NCBI GenBank assembly: GCA_947474715.1
Contig: CANJJT010000043.1
Location: forward strand, 1-32,947
Length of the DNA: 32,947 nucleotides
From: CAIYPG01 sp903864555
GTDB taxonomy: Bacteria > Pseudomonadota > Gammaproteobacteria > Burkholderiales > SG8-39
Reading direction: 5' to 3'
Positions 25,332 through 32,947 of the stretch are shown piece after piece (position 1 is the stretch's first letter; each line of letters begins with the position of its first letter). The notes under the pieces were generated by a model, which worked only from the letters and a program-made list of their open reading frames with translations, did not search any database and was not told where the DNA came from. The position numbers and the translations under genes were made by a program.

Positions 25332-26309
25332 ATGAAGGTCATCATCACGGCTGCCTGTGTCGCAGCCACAGCACTAATGCATGCGCCGGCAGGCGCGCAG
25401 TCCGCCGCCGGCAGCTATCCGTCACGCCCGGTCACCATCGTCATTCCCGTGGCCGCCGGCGGGCCCACGGACACCGAGCTGCGGCTGTATGCGAAGAAGC
25501 TGAATGAATCCCTGGGGCAGTCTTTCCTGCTCGACAACAAGCCCGGCGCGGGCAGCGTGATCGGCACGCAGTTCGTGGCCCGATCCCCCGCCGACGGCTA
25601 CACGCTGCTGGTGATCGCCGGCAATTTCACCGTCATCCCGGCCACCAACAAGGACCTGCCCTTCGACACCCTGAAGGACTTCGCGCCCATCTCGCTGATG
25701 AGCGAGCAACCGAAGATCCTGGTCGTCACCCCTGGCTTTCCGGCCAAGACCTTCGCCGAGTACGTCGCCTTTGCCAAGGCCAACCCGGGCAAGATCAGCC
25801 TGGGCACCAGCGGGCAGGGCGGCGTCAACCACCTGATGAACGTGTGGATGCACACCCTGACGGGCACCACCGCCACCAACATCCCCTACAAGGGCTCCGC
25901 CCCCATGCTGGTGGACCTGCTGGGCGGCCGGCTGAATGGCGCGGCCATCCCCATCGGCGACGCCATGCGCCACAGCAAGGCGGGCAAGCTGCGCGCCCTG
26001 GGCACCACCGCGGCCAACCGGACGAAGCTGTGGCCGGAGCTGCCCACCATCAAGGAACAGGGCCTGCCGCTTTTCAGTTACACCAGCTGGGTGGGCATAG
26101 GCGCACCGGCCGGCACGCCCCAGCCCGTGATCAACAAGCTATCCGATCATTTCGCCAAAGCCGCCAAGGCCCCGGACATCGCCGCGGCCCTGGAGCCGGA
26201 TGGCTGGGTGATGGTGGGCAGCACACCCGCGCAATTCCGTCAGCTGATCGTGACGGAGACGGAGCGGTGGAAGAAGGTGGTGGAGGAGAACGGGATTGTG
26301 GCGGAGTAG
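25332..26309 (+). CDS. Bug/TctC-family substrate-binding protein
   Basis: A 325-residue periplasmic binding protein. ATG at 25332 follows a GGGGGG-ATGTC purine-rich site. The signal peptide of about 22 residues ends HAPAGAQ. The mature part has YPSRPVTIVIPVAAGGPTDT, SPADGYTLLVIAG, PFDTLKDFAPISL and YKGSAPMLVDLLGGRLNG, all in normal family positions. Length is standard. It is a single gene, flanked upstream by an R element and downstream by a 669-bp region with no clear gene. Among the Bug proteins here it is nearest to the one at 21341. The ligand is unknown and no permease is adjacent. Confidence 0.93.
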   Translation: MKVIITAACVAATALMHAPAGAQSAAGSYPSRPVTIVIPVAAGGPTDTELRLYAKKLNESLGQSFLLDNKPGAGSVIGTQFVARSPADGYTLLVIAGNFTVIPATNKDLPFDTLKDFAPISLMSEQPKILVVTPGFPAKTFAEYVAFAKANPGKISLGTSGQGGVNHLMNVWMHTLTGTTATNIPYKGSAPMLVDLLGGRLNGAAIPIGDAMRHSKAGKLRALGTTAANRTKLWPELPTIKEQGLPLFSYTSWVGIGAPAGTPQPVINKLSDHFAKAAKAPDIAAALEPDGWVMVGSTPAQFRQLIVTETERWKKVVEENGIVAE

Positions 26310-26492
26310 GGGGGAGAAGGGGCTGCTAGAGTTTTCAGGCTTGATGTGATGTTGGGCGGGAAGCTGACGCTGATTTTTTGTTATGTCGTCAAGCAGCCCC
26401 CGTCTGTTGGTTAGCCTAGGCTTGGCTGATAGTCTAGATAGCCTGAATTGACCTTCAATCGCCGTTTCCATCAGTCCTTTGCTGACACTCCA

Positions 26493-26642
26493 TCATATAT
26501 ACGTAGTGAAAACTCCAAAAAAGAGGCTGATGCCGAGGCCGCTAAGGCAGAGAGCGGTGTTGAGCCAACCGTTCTCAACCAGGTCAGAAGAGCCAGAATT
26601 TGCAACACCCATGATCATCCCTAGCCAGGCATGTCTTTTCAT
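26493..26642 (-). CDS. Possible 49-residue small membrane protein
   Basis: ATG at 26642 is preceded by AGGAAGGGGAGCC, a strong ribosome-binding site, and the frame runs 49 codons to TGA. The C-terminal half, LNTALCLSGLGISLFFGVFT, would make one transmembrane helix; the N-terminus begins MKRHAWLGMIMG. I recognise no family. It is the only gene-like signal in the otherwise empty gap 26310-26978, apart from a TATAAT box at 26938. Small size makes chance possible. Confidence 0.35.
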   Translation of the reverse strand: MKRHAWLGMIMGVANSGSSDLVENGWLNTALCLSGLGISLFFGVFTTYI

Positions 26643-26937
26643 GGCTCCCCTTCCTAGATCTTCCCGTCAATCCGAAAGGACTGAGCGGGGGTAAAGCGTG
26701 GTCTGTCCCCTACTTACCCGCCTTGAATGCCGGATTGTGGGTGGGGCGGGTACGCCGCCCCGATGACTTCTTCTTTACCATCAGAAACACCTTGTTCCCG
26801 GATCGCCTTCGATCCGAATTTATACCCAGAGTTTCCACTTCTAGCACTGTCAGATTCGCGGAGCCACTTCTATCGTACATTGCACTTATGGCATAGCATC
26901 GTATAAGACCACGCTACTTTCGTCATTGCAGGATAGA

Positions 26938-26943
26938 TATAAT
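26938..26943 (+). promoter_or_regulatory. Candidate -10 box for the 26979 CoA-transferase gene
   Basis: A consensus TATAAT lies 35 bp upstream of the gene in an A/T-rich stretch. I see no good TTGACA-like -35 box at 16-18 bp, so this is only a -10 candidate. Confidence 0.3.
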
Positions 26944-26978
26944 TTAATCAACAGCTCTTTCATCCTCGGAGTTTTACA

Positions 26979-28199
26979 TTGAGCATGCCATTTAGCGGTA
27001 TTCGCATCCTTGACCTCAGTCGTATCTTTGCGGGGCCCTATTGCACCCAAACCCTGGCCGATATGGGGGCCGATGTCATCAAGGTCGAACGCCCGGTAGC
27101 TGGCGACGAGATGCGCAACTATGGCCCGCCCTTCCTGAAAGATAGTGCGGGTAACGATTCGCGCGAATCGGGCCACTATATCGCGGCGAACCGCAACAAG
27201 CGTGCAATCACCGTTGACTTGGCAATGCCGGAAGGCCAAGAAATCATCAGGCAACTTGCGGCAATATCCGACGTGGTGGTGGAAAACTACAAGGTCGGCG
27301 ACCTGAAGCGCTACGGTCTCGATTACGAAAGTATAAGGGCGGTGAATCCACGCACAATTTATGCGTCCATTACTGGCTTTGGCCAGACTGGGCCATACAA
27401 GGAACGGCCCGGTCTCGACGGCTGCTTTCAAGCCATGAGCGGCCTTATGAGTGTCACGGGCGAAGCTGACGGCCCGCCTCAACGTACAGGTGTGATCGTA
27501 TCGGACATTATCACCAGCTTATTCACTACCGTGGCTATCATCAGCGCGCTACACCATCGAAACGTAAACAACGGCCCGGGGCAGTACATCGACATGGCAC
27601 TGCTCGATTCACAACTTGCCGCAATGTCGCATCGGGCTAGTGCTTATTTGTTGAGCGGTGAGATCCCAATGCGTCAGGGCAACAGCACACCCGCAACATT
27701 TCCCGCTGACATCTTTAGCTGTGCCGACGGGTCGATATTCATTTCAGCTGGAACTGATGATCAATTCAGGCGCCTGCTGAAAGTCATAGACCATCCCGAG
27801 TTGCAGGATGATCCGCGTTGCATCAGTCGTTCCGCGCGCTTGCAGAACAGGGGCTTCCTGCAAAAAGTCTTGGTCGAGGCATTGGGGCAGCGCACCATGC
27901 TCGAATGGGCAGACGATTTCGCCAAGGGAAACATCACTTGCGCGCCCGTGAACAACATCGAACAGGCATTCAATGATCCACAGGCGAAGGCGCGTGACGT
28001 GGTTCTACAAGTGCCTCATCCCGACTCTGCTACTGGCACTGTCCCCATCCTGCGCAGCCCAATTCGCTTTTCCGAAACGCCAATCACGCAATACACGGCG
28101 CCTCCACAGCTAGGCCAGCACACCGACCAAGTGCTGAGGGGCATGCTTGGCATAGATGAGGCAACGCTGGCTCGGTTGAAGCAGTCCAAAGTCATTTGA
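26979..28199 (+). CDS. CaiB/BaiF (family III) CoA-transferase
   Basis: A 406-residue cytoplasmic CoA-transferase. The frame starts with TTG at 26979, 7 bases after CGGAG; ATG at 26985 (MPFSGIRILDLSR) is the alternative and fits family N-termini equally well. Marks are FSGIRILDLSRIFAGPYCTQ, LADMGADVIKVE, NRNKRAITVDL, and VSDIITSLF, whose D176 aligns with catalytic Asp169 of Frc. The C-terminus LGIDEATLARLKQSKVI is typical. Codon use is clearly more A/T-rich than in the CoA-transferase at 2447, a shift shared with the Bug gene 131 bp downstream. The two probably form a unit for import and CoA activation of one carboxylic acid, perhaps acquired horizontally. Substrate not inferable. Confidence 0.92.
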   Translation: MSMPFSGIRILDLSRIFAGPYCTQTLADMGADVIKVERPVAGDEMRNYGPPFLKDSAGNDSRESGHYIAANRNKRAITVDLAMPEGQEIIRQLAAISDVVVENYKVGDLKRYGLDYESIRAVNPRTIYASITGFGQTGPYKERPGLDGCFQAMSGLMSVTGEADGPPQRTGVIVSDIITSLFTTVAIISALHHRNVNNGPGQYIDMALLDSQLAAMSHRASAYLLSGEIPMRQGNSTPATFPADIFSCADGSIFISAGTDDQFRRLLKVIDHPELQDDPRCISRSARLQNRGFLQKVLVEALGQRTMLEWADDFAKGNITCAPVNNIEQAFNDPQAKARDVVLQVPHPDSATGTVPILRSPIRFSETPITQYTAPPQLGQHTDQVLRGMLGIDEATLARLKQSKVI

Positions 28200-28238
28200 T
28201 TGGTTCTGTTTTTCGTCTTCCTGGCAATGCGGGCGCAG

Positions 28239-28262
28239 TACATAGATATCACGTATTATGTA
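28239..28262. promoter_or_regulatory. Weak dyad upstream of the fifth Bug gene
   Basis: TACATA (28239-28244) and TATGTA (28257-28262) form a 6-bp inverted repeat in an A/T-rich 131-bp gap between the CoA-transferase and the Bug gene. It may be an operator or promoter region; the evidence is slight. Confidence 0.22.
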
Positions 28263-28330
28263 TTCAAATTCTGGAAAGACTTGCCCAACTTCGCTTCGCC
28301 AATTCCACGAAGAACCATACGGGAGGTTCC

Positions 28331-29326
28331 ATGCAGGCAGCTAGGACTGTAAAGTGCTTTCTTTGGGGCGCACTTGCGATGATGATCAATCAAGTCGCGG
28401 CCCAATCACCTTCGAGTAGAGATGTAGATGCATTTCCCACAAAGCAGGTTCGAATCGTCATTCCGTTTACGGCCGGGGGCGTAAATGACGTTCTTGGGCG
28501 ACTACTGGCTGTAAAGCTGAATGAGCGCTGGAAGCGCCCTGTGATCGTCGAGAACAGGCCAGGAGCCGGTTCTAACATTGGCATGGACATGGTTGCGAAA
28601 GCGACACCAGATGGTTACACGCTTTTGCTCGTTGGCTCCAGTTATGTATTGAATCCCAGCCTTTACAAGAAACTTCCCTTTGATCCGGTCAAGGATTTTG
28701 AGCGAGTAAGCATTGTCGCGACTGCCCCCAACATATTGCTTGTCAACAGGTCGTTTCCTGCTCGCTCGGTGAAGGAGTTGATTGCAATCGCCAAGGCATC
28801 CCCGGGAAAGCTCAACTATGCTTCTTCAGGGATTGGGGCCAGCGGCCATATCACGATGGAAGTGTTCAAGCACATGGCAGGAGTGCAGATCGAGCATGTT
28901 GCATTCAAAGGAGCGCCGGAGGCAGTCACCGCACTGCTAGCAGGAGACGTGCAAGTTTATTTCACGGCGCCGGGATCAGTGGCTCAGCATCTCAAGGCAG
29001 GACGATTTCAGCCATTGGGTGTAACGAGCTTGACGCGCCTCTCGGCGTACCCAGACATACCCACGATCTCAGAATCGGGCCTTAGCGGATTCGAAGTATC
29101 CAGCGTATTTGGGGTACTGGCACCAGGCCGCACTCCGAAGCCCATCGTCGAAAAACTGAGTAGTGAGCTGGCGCAAATAATCAAACTGCAAGACATCAGA
29201 GAGAGGATTTTGACCCTTAGCTTTGAACCAGTGGGTAGCACCCCTGAAGAATATACTGCGTCGGTCATTGCCGATCTCGATAAATACGCCAAAGTGGTCA
29301 AGTCGCTGGGCATTGAAGCGGAATAG
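28331..29326 (+). CDS. Bug/TctC-family substrate-binding protein
   Basis: A 331-residue periplasmic binding protein. ATG at 28331 follows GGGAGGTTCC. The signal peptide of about 24 residues ends INQVAAQ. The mature part has FPTKQVRIVIPFTAGGVNDV, in which the usual GGPTD is GGVND, then TPDGYTLLLVGSS, LPFDPVKDFERVS and FKGAPEAVTALLAGDVQVYF. This GGVNDV variant and the EHVAFKG segment place it in a different Bug subgroup from the other four. Codon use is A/T-shifted like that of the CoA-transferase just upstream, so the two genes probably arrived together. It is followed by 445 bp (29327-29771) in which I recognise no gene. Confidence 0.92.
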   Translation: MQAARTVKCFLWGALAMMINQVAAQSPSSRDVDAFPTKQVRIVIPFTAGGVNDVLGRLLAVKLNERWKRPVIVENRPGAGSNIGMDMVAKATPDGYTLLLVGSSYVLNPSLYKKLPFDPVKDFERVSIVATAPNILLVNRSFPARSVKELIAIAKASPGKLNYASSGIGASGHITMEVFKHMAGVQIEHVAFKGAPEAVTALLAGDVQVYFTAPGSVAQHLKAGRFQPLGVTSLTRLSAYPDIPTISESGLSGFEVSSVFGVLAPGRTPKPIVEKLSSELAQIIKLQDIRERILTLSFEPVGSTPEEYTASVIADLDKYAKVVKSLGIEAE

Positions 29327-29771
29327 GCCCGCGTCCGAAAAATCGCCGAATTGCTTCGTCTGGCACGGAAATATCACTACATTGTCATGGTGAAGTGATT
29401 CCAGACTTGATTCGCGAAGGCCGGCATAGACTGCCATTAGTATCCGAGAGATGGCGAAGACGTCTCTCCTCTGCTGGATGAGCAATCGTGGCCGAGCCAC
29501 CCTGATTACCGCGCCTGGACAGCGGGGCGCTACCGTTTTGCTGCTGCATTGCCCTGCCTACCGATCTTCCTTGGCTGAACAGGTGACCGGTCACCCATAT
29601 ACACAGTTCCAATGCTCCGATGGGGCGCGTGGCGCGGTTTATTCATCTCCTCGTATGGGCATTCCTCGCCGCAATTCAGCCGCGTCATCCGGCGAGATTG
29701 CAGCATATCGCCAATCTCGGCGAGCGAACCAAAGCAACGCCATAACGTTAAACACCGATGAGGAGCGTGAC

Positions 29772-30662
29772 ATGAGCAGTTACCAGCATATCAAGTACAC
29801 GAAGCAGGACTACAAGCACATCCTCTACGAATCGAAGGACAGGATAGCCCGCATCACCCTCAATCGGCCGGACAGCGTCAACGTCCAGGGCACCATCATG
29901 CTGGAGGAACTGGACCATGCCATCGATGCGGCCGGCGCTGACAATGGCGTGCGCGTGATCTGCATCTTCGGTGCCGGCAAGCATTTCTCCGCCGGGCATG
30001 ATCTGGGCTCAGCGGAGGAAATGGCGCACCGAGAAAGCTTTCCGCCGGAGGAAGGCACGCGTGGCTTGTTTGACCGCAACTGGCGGCTCCACGTGGATAT
30101 GCACCTGCGCTGGCGAAATGTACCGAAGCCGGTGATTTGCGCAGTGCAGGGCTATTGCATCTTCGGTGGCTGGATGATGGCCTCCACTGCGGACATCATC
30201 TTTGCCTCTGAAGATGCACTTTTCCTTGGGATGGCATTCCAGTACTTCTCTATTCCATATGACATTCATCCGCGCATCGCCAAGGAGCTTCTGTTCCAGA
30301 GCCGCTTCATCAATGCCCGGCAGGCTAAGGAGTATGGTTTAGTGAACCGCGTGGTGCCGCCCGAACGCTTGGTGGACGAAACTTTAGAGTACGCCGCCGA
30401 CGTGGCCCAGAACGACCCTTTCGACCTGCGCACCACCAAGCTGGCGATCAACCAGGCGCAGGACGCGATGGGCTTCACCGCGCACATCCACAATGCCCAC
30501 AGCACCTACATGTGCCGGCGCATGGCTTCGCTTGACCCCGGCTATGTGCTACCCAAGGCGAACGGCGGAAAGCGCCAGCCGCTCGTGCAGGTGGCGCTGG
30601 AGCGTTACGAGCGTGACCAGAAGCGACAAGCTTCCAAGGACGGGGAAGCGTCGAAAAACTAG
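29772..30662 (+). CDS. Crotonase-family (enoyl-CoA hydratase/isomerase-like) protein
   Basis: A 296-residue crotonase-fold enzyme expected to act on an acyl-CoA. ATG at 29772 follows GAGGAGCGTGAC; an upstream open extension has no family similarity. ARITLNRPDSVNVQGTIMLE leads into the first oxyanion-hole segment FGAGKHFSAGHDLG, and the second is KPVICAVQGYCIFGGW. By eye alignment, the two catalytic glutamates of classical enoyl-CoA hydratase are missing: GGCELAM is GGWMMAS here (M135), and the FGQPE position is FLGMA (A155). A simple hydratase is therefore unlikely; an isomerase, hydrolase or other crotonase reaction is possible. It lies 66 bp upstream of a MaoC-like gene on the same strand, so a two-gene acyl-CoA unit is likely. 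Confidence 0.88.
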   Translation: MSSYQHIKYTKQDYKHILYESKDRIARITLNRPDSVNVQGTIMLEELDHAIDAAGADNGVRVICIFGAGKHFSAGHDLGSAEEMAHRESFPPEEGTRGLFDRNWRLHVDMHLRWRNVPKPVICAVQGYCIFGGWMMASTADIIFASEDALFLGMAFQYFSIPYDIHPRIAKELLFQSRFINARQAKEYGLVNRVVPPERLVDETLEYAADVAQNDPFDLRTTKLAINQAQDAMGFTAHIHNAHSTYMCRRMASLDPGYVLPKANGGKRQPLVQVALERYERDQKRQASKDGEASKN

Positions 30663-30728
30663 AGTCTCCGCTTCCCCCTAAAATCCCTTCCATCCCGTCC
30701 TATCAGCACGATTCAAGGAGAGCCCAAC

Positions 30729-31205
30729 ATGTCACCCGTGCAAAGCATCAAGACCAATGAGGAACTGAAAACCTGGCTGGGCAAGGAAGTGGCGGTGGGG
30801 CGCTGGCGCGAGATCACGCAGGAGGTGATCGACGGCTATGCCAAGGCCTGCGATGACTACAACTGGATCCACGTGGATGTGGAGCGCTGCAAGCGCGAAT
30901 CACCCTACAAGACGACGATTGCGCACGGGAACATGATTTATGGCCTCCTGTGTGCGATACGGCGCAATTCGGATATCGAGCTGCCGCCGCTCAATGCGGG
31001 CCTCACTTATGGCTGCAACAAGATCCGCTACAGCGGGGTGGTGCCTTGCGGGACGCGGGTGCGTGGGCGTTACAAGTTGCTGGAGATTCGTCCGATGGCC
31101 AAGCCCGGGACGCAGCTGGTGATCTGGGAGGTGAAGGGCGAGCTGGAGGGGCAGGAGAAGCCGGTGCTGGTGGTGGAGTGGATACAGTGGCAGGAGTTGG
31201 GTTAG
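30729..31205 (+). CDS. MaoC-like (R)-specific enoyl-CoA hydratase
   Basis: A 158-residue single hot-dog-fold protein of the MaoC/PhaJ type, which hydrates trans-2-enoyl-CoA to the (R)-3-hydroxyacyl form. The catalytic Asp-x4-His motif is visible as DYNWIH, with D43 and H48, followed by the overhanging segment and AHGNMIYGL, the conserved helix start. KIRYSGVVPCGTRVRGRYKL matches the later strands. ATG at 30729 follows AAGGAGAGCCCAAC. Length is normal for single-domain members. It is probably co-transcribed with the crotonase upstream. If that crotonase is not a hydratase, this enzyme could supply the hydration step. The chain-length preference cannot be told. Confidence 0.9.
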   Translation: MSPVQSIKTNEELKTWLGKEVAVGRWREITQEVIDGYAKACDDYNWIHVDVERCKRESPYKTTIAHGNMIYGLLCAIRRNSDIELPPLNAGLTYGCNKIRYSGVVPCGTRVRGRYKLLEIRPMAKPGTQLVIWEVKGELEGQEKPVLVVEWIQWQELG

Positions 31206-31248
31206 GGGTCTTGCTGGGCGGAGGCGGGGTGGGTCTGGGCGTAGGCCT

Positions 31249-31322
31249 GCTGGTTAAAATCCCCCCGCCTGAAGCCGCTCTCGCGGCTTCAGGTCGGCCC
31301 CCTTTGACAAGGGGGTAAACCG
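31249..31322. repeat. R element, right half only
   Basis: GCTGGTTAAAATCCCCCCG is followed by a perfect 11-bp local hairpin CCTGAAGCCGC-TCTC-GCGGCTTCAGG (31268-31293), TCGGCCCCCTTTGACAAGGGGG and TAAACC. The left half is absent. The local hairpin sequence differs from every other copy here. It lies between convergent genes. Confidence 0.82.
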
Positions 31323-31387
31323 GGCTGAAGCCTTCTCTTTGACAAGGGGGTAAACCCCCGCTGAAGCCTTTGGCTAGGGGATAAACC
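31323..31387. repeat. Two degenerate tandem copies of the R-element tail
   Basis: After the half element, the tail recurs twice, each preceded by GCTGAAGCCTT: CTTTGACAAGGGGGTAAACC (31337-31356), then the decayed TTTGGCTAGGGGATAAACC (31369-31387). GCTGAAGCC repeats part of the local hairpin, suggesting tandem duplication of tail plus hairpin arm, then decay. Confidence 0.6.
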
Positions 31388-31394
31388 GCCCGAT

Positions 31395-32762
31395 TTAGGC
31401 TCTTTGGGCCATGTTGACTACGGTGGCGCTGAAGTCCAGCTGGCAGTCGCTGCGCTTTTCCAGGGTCCACAGGTCTTTGAGCAGGGCTTCGGTCTTGGCT
31501 TTGCCGATGACGGGTTCGGCCAGTTCGCGGTATTTCTGTTCCAGTTCGGCGTCGGTGAGGGGCTGGTCGGGGTCGCCCTTGCGGGTGGGCTGGAAGTGGG
31601 CGAGGCTGACACCGGACTTGGTGACGATGCTCACGTCCGCGGCGCGCTGGGAGGGGTAACCGGCGGAGAGCTTCGGGTCGGCCACCACTTCGATCTTCGG
31701 CAGCAGGGCGCGCAGGCGCGGGTCGTTCATGCGCTCTTCGGTGAAGGCGGCCAGGCGCACGCTGCCGTAGAGCAGGGCGTGGGCGACGACGTACTGCATG
31801 CTGAACTTGGCCTGGTATTCGCCCGTGGGGGTGGCGTTGTTCACGATGTCGGTGCCGGCCTTGTAGGTGGCGATCTTCACCGATTCGATATCCTCGGGCT
31901 TGATGTTGTGCGTCTGCTGCAGGTTGAGGATGCCGTCGATGCCGGCAAAGTTGTGGCCGCAGCAGCCGTGGTTCTTGAAGGTCATCTCGGTGATGCAGTA
32001 GTACTCGCCCAGGCCCTTGGTGGCGCGGCTCCAGTCCGGGTTCACGCTCATGGCAGCGCCAAAGCCCGCTTCGCCTTCCAGGATGTCCAGCGCGCCCGTC
32101 ACACCCTGCTTGGCCGCCATGGCGGCCATGGCGCCGCACTCGGCGGCGTGGCCGGCGTGCAGGGGCTTGGAATTGGCTTCGGAGCGGAAGGCCTGCTGCA
32201 GCGCCGCGGCAAAGGTGCCGGCGGTGGCCAGCGCGTGGGCGAACTGCACTTCATTGCATTCCAGGATGGAGGCCACGGCCGCCGCGGCGCCGAAGGAACC
32301 GATGGTGCCGGTGGTGTGCCAGAAGCGGTAGTGCGAGGGCATCACCGCCATGCCGATGCGCGAGGACGTCTCGTAACCCACGATGACGGCGCGCACCAGC
32401 GCTTCGCCACTGACCTTGTGCGTCTGCGCAGCGGCCAGGGCCGCGGCAATGATGGGGCTGCCCGGGTGGTAGCCGGCATCGCGGTAGATGTCGTCGAACT
32501 CCACCGAATGCGAGGCCGTGCCGTTGATCAGCGCCGCCGCGCGCAGGGTCGCGGTGCGCCCGGTGACGATGCGCGCCAGGCCGCGGTCCATGTCCTCGTA
32601 CAGCGATTTCTCCAGCAGCGTGGCCGGCGAAATCACGCCACCGGGCAGCAGCGCCGCAAACCAGTCGATGATGGCGCGCTTGGTGTGATGTAGCACGTCA
32701 GGGCGGATGGGGGCAGTGCGTTCACGCACGGCATAGGCGGCAAGCTGTTCGATGATGGTCAT
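31395..32762 (-). CDS. MmgE/PrpD-family protein (2-methylcitrate dehydratase-like)
   Basis: A 455-residue cytoplasmic protein of the MmgE/PrpD family, whose known members include 2-methylcitrate dehydratase, cis-aconitate decarboxylase and iminodisuccinate epimerase. Visible marks are LHHTKRAIIDWFAALLPGG near residue 25, NGTASHSVEFDDIYRDAGYHPGSP near 80-100, YETSSRIGMAVMPSHYRFW-HTTGT near 130-155, and FKNHGCCGHNFAGIDGIL near 265-280. ATG at 32762 starts MTIIEQLAAYAV; it lacks a strong ribosome-binding site, but upstream codons show no family similarity. It is convergent with the crotonase-MaoC unit across repeats. No prpB or prpC is in the window, so a methylcitrate role is unsupported; many relatives in Burkholderiales sit with Bug and CoA-transferase genes. 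Confidence 0.9.
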   Translation of the reverse strand: MTIIEQLAAYAVRERTAPIRPDVLHHTKRAIIDWFAALLPGGVISPATLLEKSLYEDMDRGLARIVTGRTATLRAAALINGTASHSVEFDDIYRDAGYHPGSPIIAAALAAAQTHKVSGEALVRAVIVGYETSSRIGMAVMPSHYRFWHTTGTIGSFGAAAAVASILECNEVQFAHALATAGTFAAALQQAFRSEANSKPLHAGHAAECGAMAAMAAKQGVTGALDILEGEAGFGAAMSVNPDWSRATKGLGEYYCITEMTFKNHGCCGHNFAGIDGILNLQQTHNIKPEDIESVKIATYKAGTDIVNNATPTGEYQAKFSMQYVVAHALLYGSVRLAAFTEERMNDPRLRALLPKIEVVADPKLSAGYPSQRAADVSIVTKSGVSLAHFQPTRKGDPDQPLTDAELEQKYRELAEPVIGKAKTEALLKDLWTLEKRSDCQLDFSATVVNMAQRA

Positions 32763-32873
32763 GGTGGTTTCGCTGGTGGGTGGTGGGTTTGGGGCGGATG
32801 GTCGGAATGGGGTGGCGCAGACCGGCATTCTAGCGGGCCTGTGCGATGGCCTGTGGGCGGGGAGGACCGCAGG

Positions 32874-32925
32874 TGTTTACCCCCTTGTCAAAGGTTCTTC
32901 ACCGATTTGCGGGGAGCGCATTATT
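32874..32925. repeat. R hairpin arm joined to the second repeat module
   Basis: GTTTACCCCCTTGTCAAAGG passes into TTCTTCACCGATTTGCGGGG, as at 24791. The element may continue past the window edge (AAGCCGAC at 32932-32939). Confidence 0.65.
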
Positions 32926-32947
32926 TCTCCCAAGCCGACAATCGCAC

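Noticed and set aside
29327..29771. Possible transposase or gene fragment in the 445-bp gap before the crotonase gene
   Set aside because: Open frames on both strands gave no recognisable motif, and the crotonase frame upstream of 29772 has no family similarity.

Overview
The window looks like a GC-rich betaproteobacterial chromosome, most likely Burkholderiales. Five separate tripartite-tricarboxylate (Bug/TctC) substrate-binding proteins lie among CaiB/BaiF CoA-transferases, a crotonase, a MaoC-like hydratase and an MmgE/PrpD protein. Bug expansion of this kind is typical of that order. I cannot name a species.

Layout. 1-148: tail of an IS4/Tn5-type transposase abutting half of a repeat hairpin. 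169-4983: two tandem Bug genes (minus) divergent from a CaiB/BaiF CoA-transferase and a DUF445 membrane protein (plus). 5277-19754: a complete Pel exopolysaccharide operon on the minus strand, read pelA-pelB-pelC-pelD-pelE-pelF-pelG. It is preceded by a 52-codon possible epimerase remnant and followed by an orphan GAF-PAS protein. PelD keeps the c-di-GMP-binding arginine/aspartate pattern, so polymer export is probably under c-di-GMP control. A ~510-bp non-coding long inverted repeat sits between pelF and pelG. 19886-20510: a 625-nt group II intron without a reverse transcriptase gene, inserted in a repeat hairpin. 20553-22339: a SnoaL-like protein divergent from a third Bug gene. 22619-24088: hflX. 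24154-24671: a toxin-antitoxin pair whose toxin is cut by an in-frame amber codon. 25332-31205: a fourth Bug gene, a second CaiB/BaiF gene with a fifth Bug gene in a more A/T-rich stretch, then a crotonase and a MaoC-like hydratase. 31395-32762: an MmgE/PrpD protein (minus).

Two repeat families fill the gaps. The first (called R element here) is ~205 bp with terminal hairpins CCCCCTT-GTCA-AAGGGGG. It has full copies at 4995, 22389 and 24863, a half copy at 31249, and fragments at 130, 24791 and 32874. Between its conserved blocks lies a small hairpin whose sequence differs from copy to copy while its pairing is kept. The second is the long inverted repeat inside the pel operon, built on the same principle. 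The intron boundaries are fixed by the R hairpin: joining the two flanks restores a perfect 13-bp stem.

The two functional themes are biofilm matrix export (Pel) and uptake plus CoA-dependent catabolism of unknown carboxylic acids (Bug, CaiB/BaiF, crotonase, MaoC, PrpD). Starts were chosen from ribosome-binding sites and family length. All family assignments come from reading motifs by eye; no database search was run.
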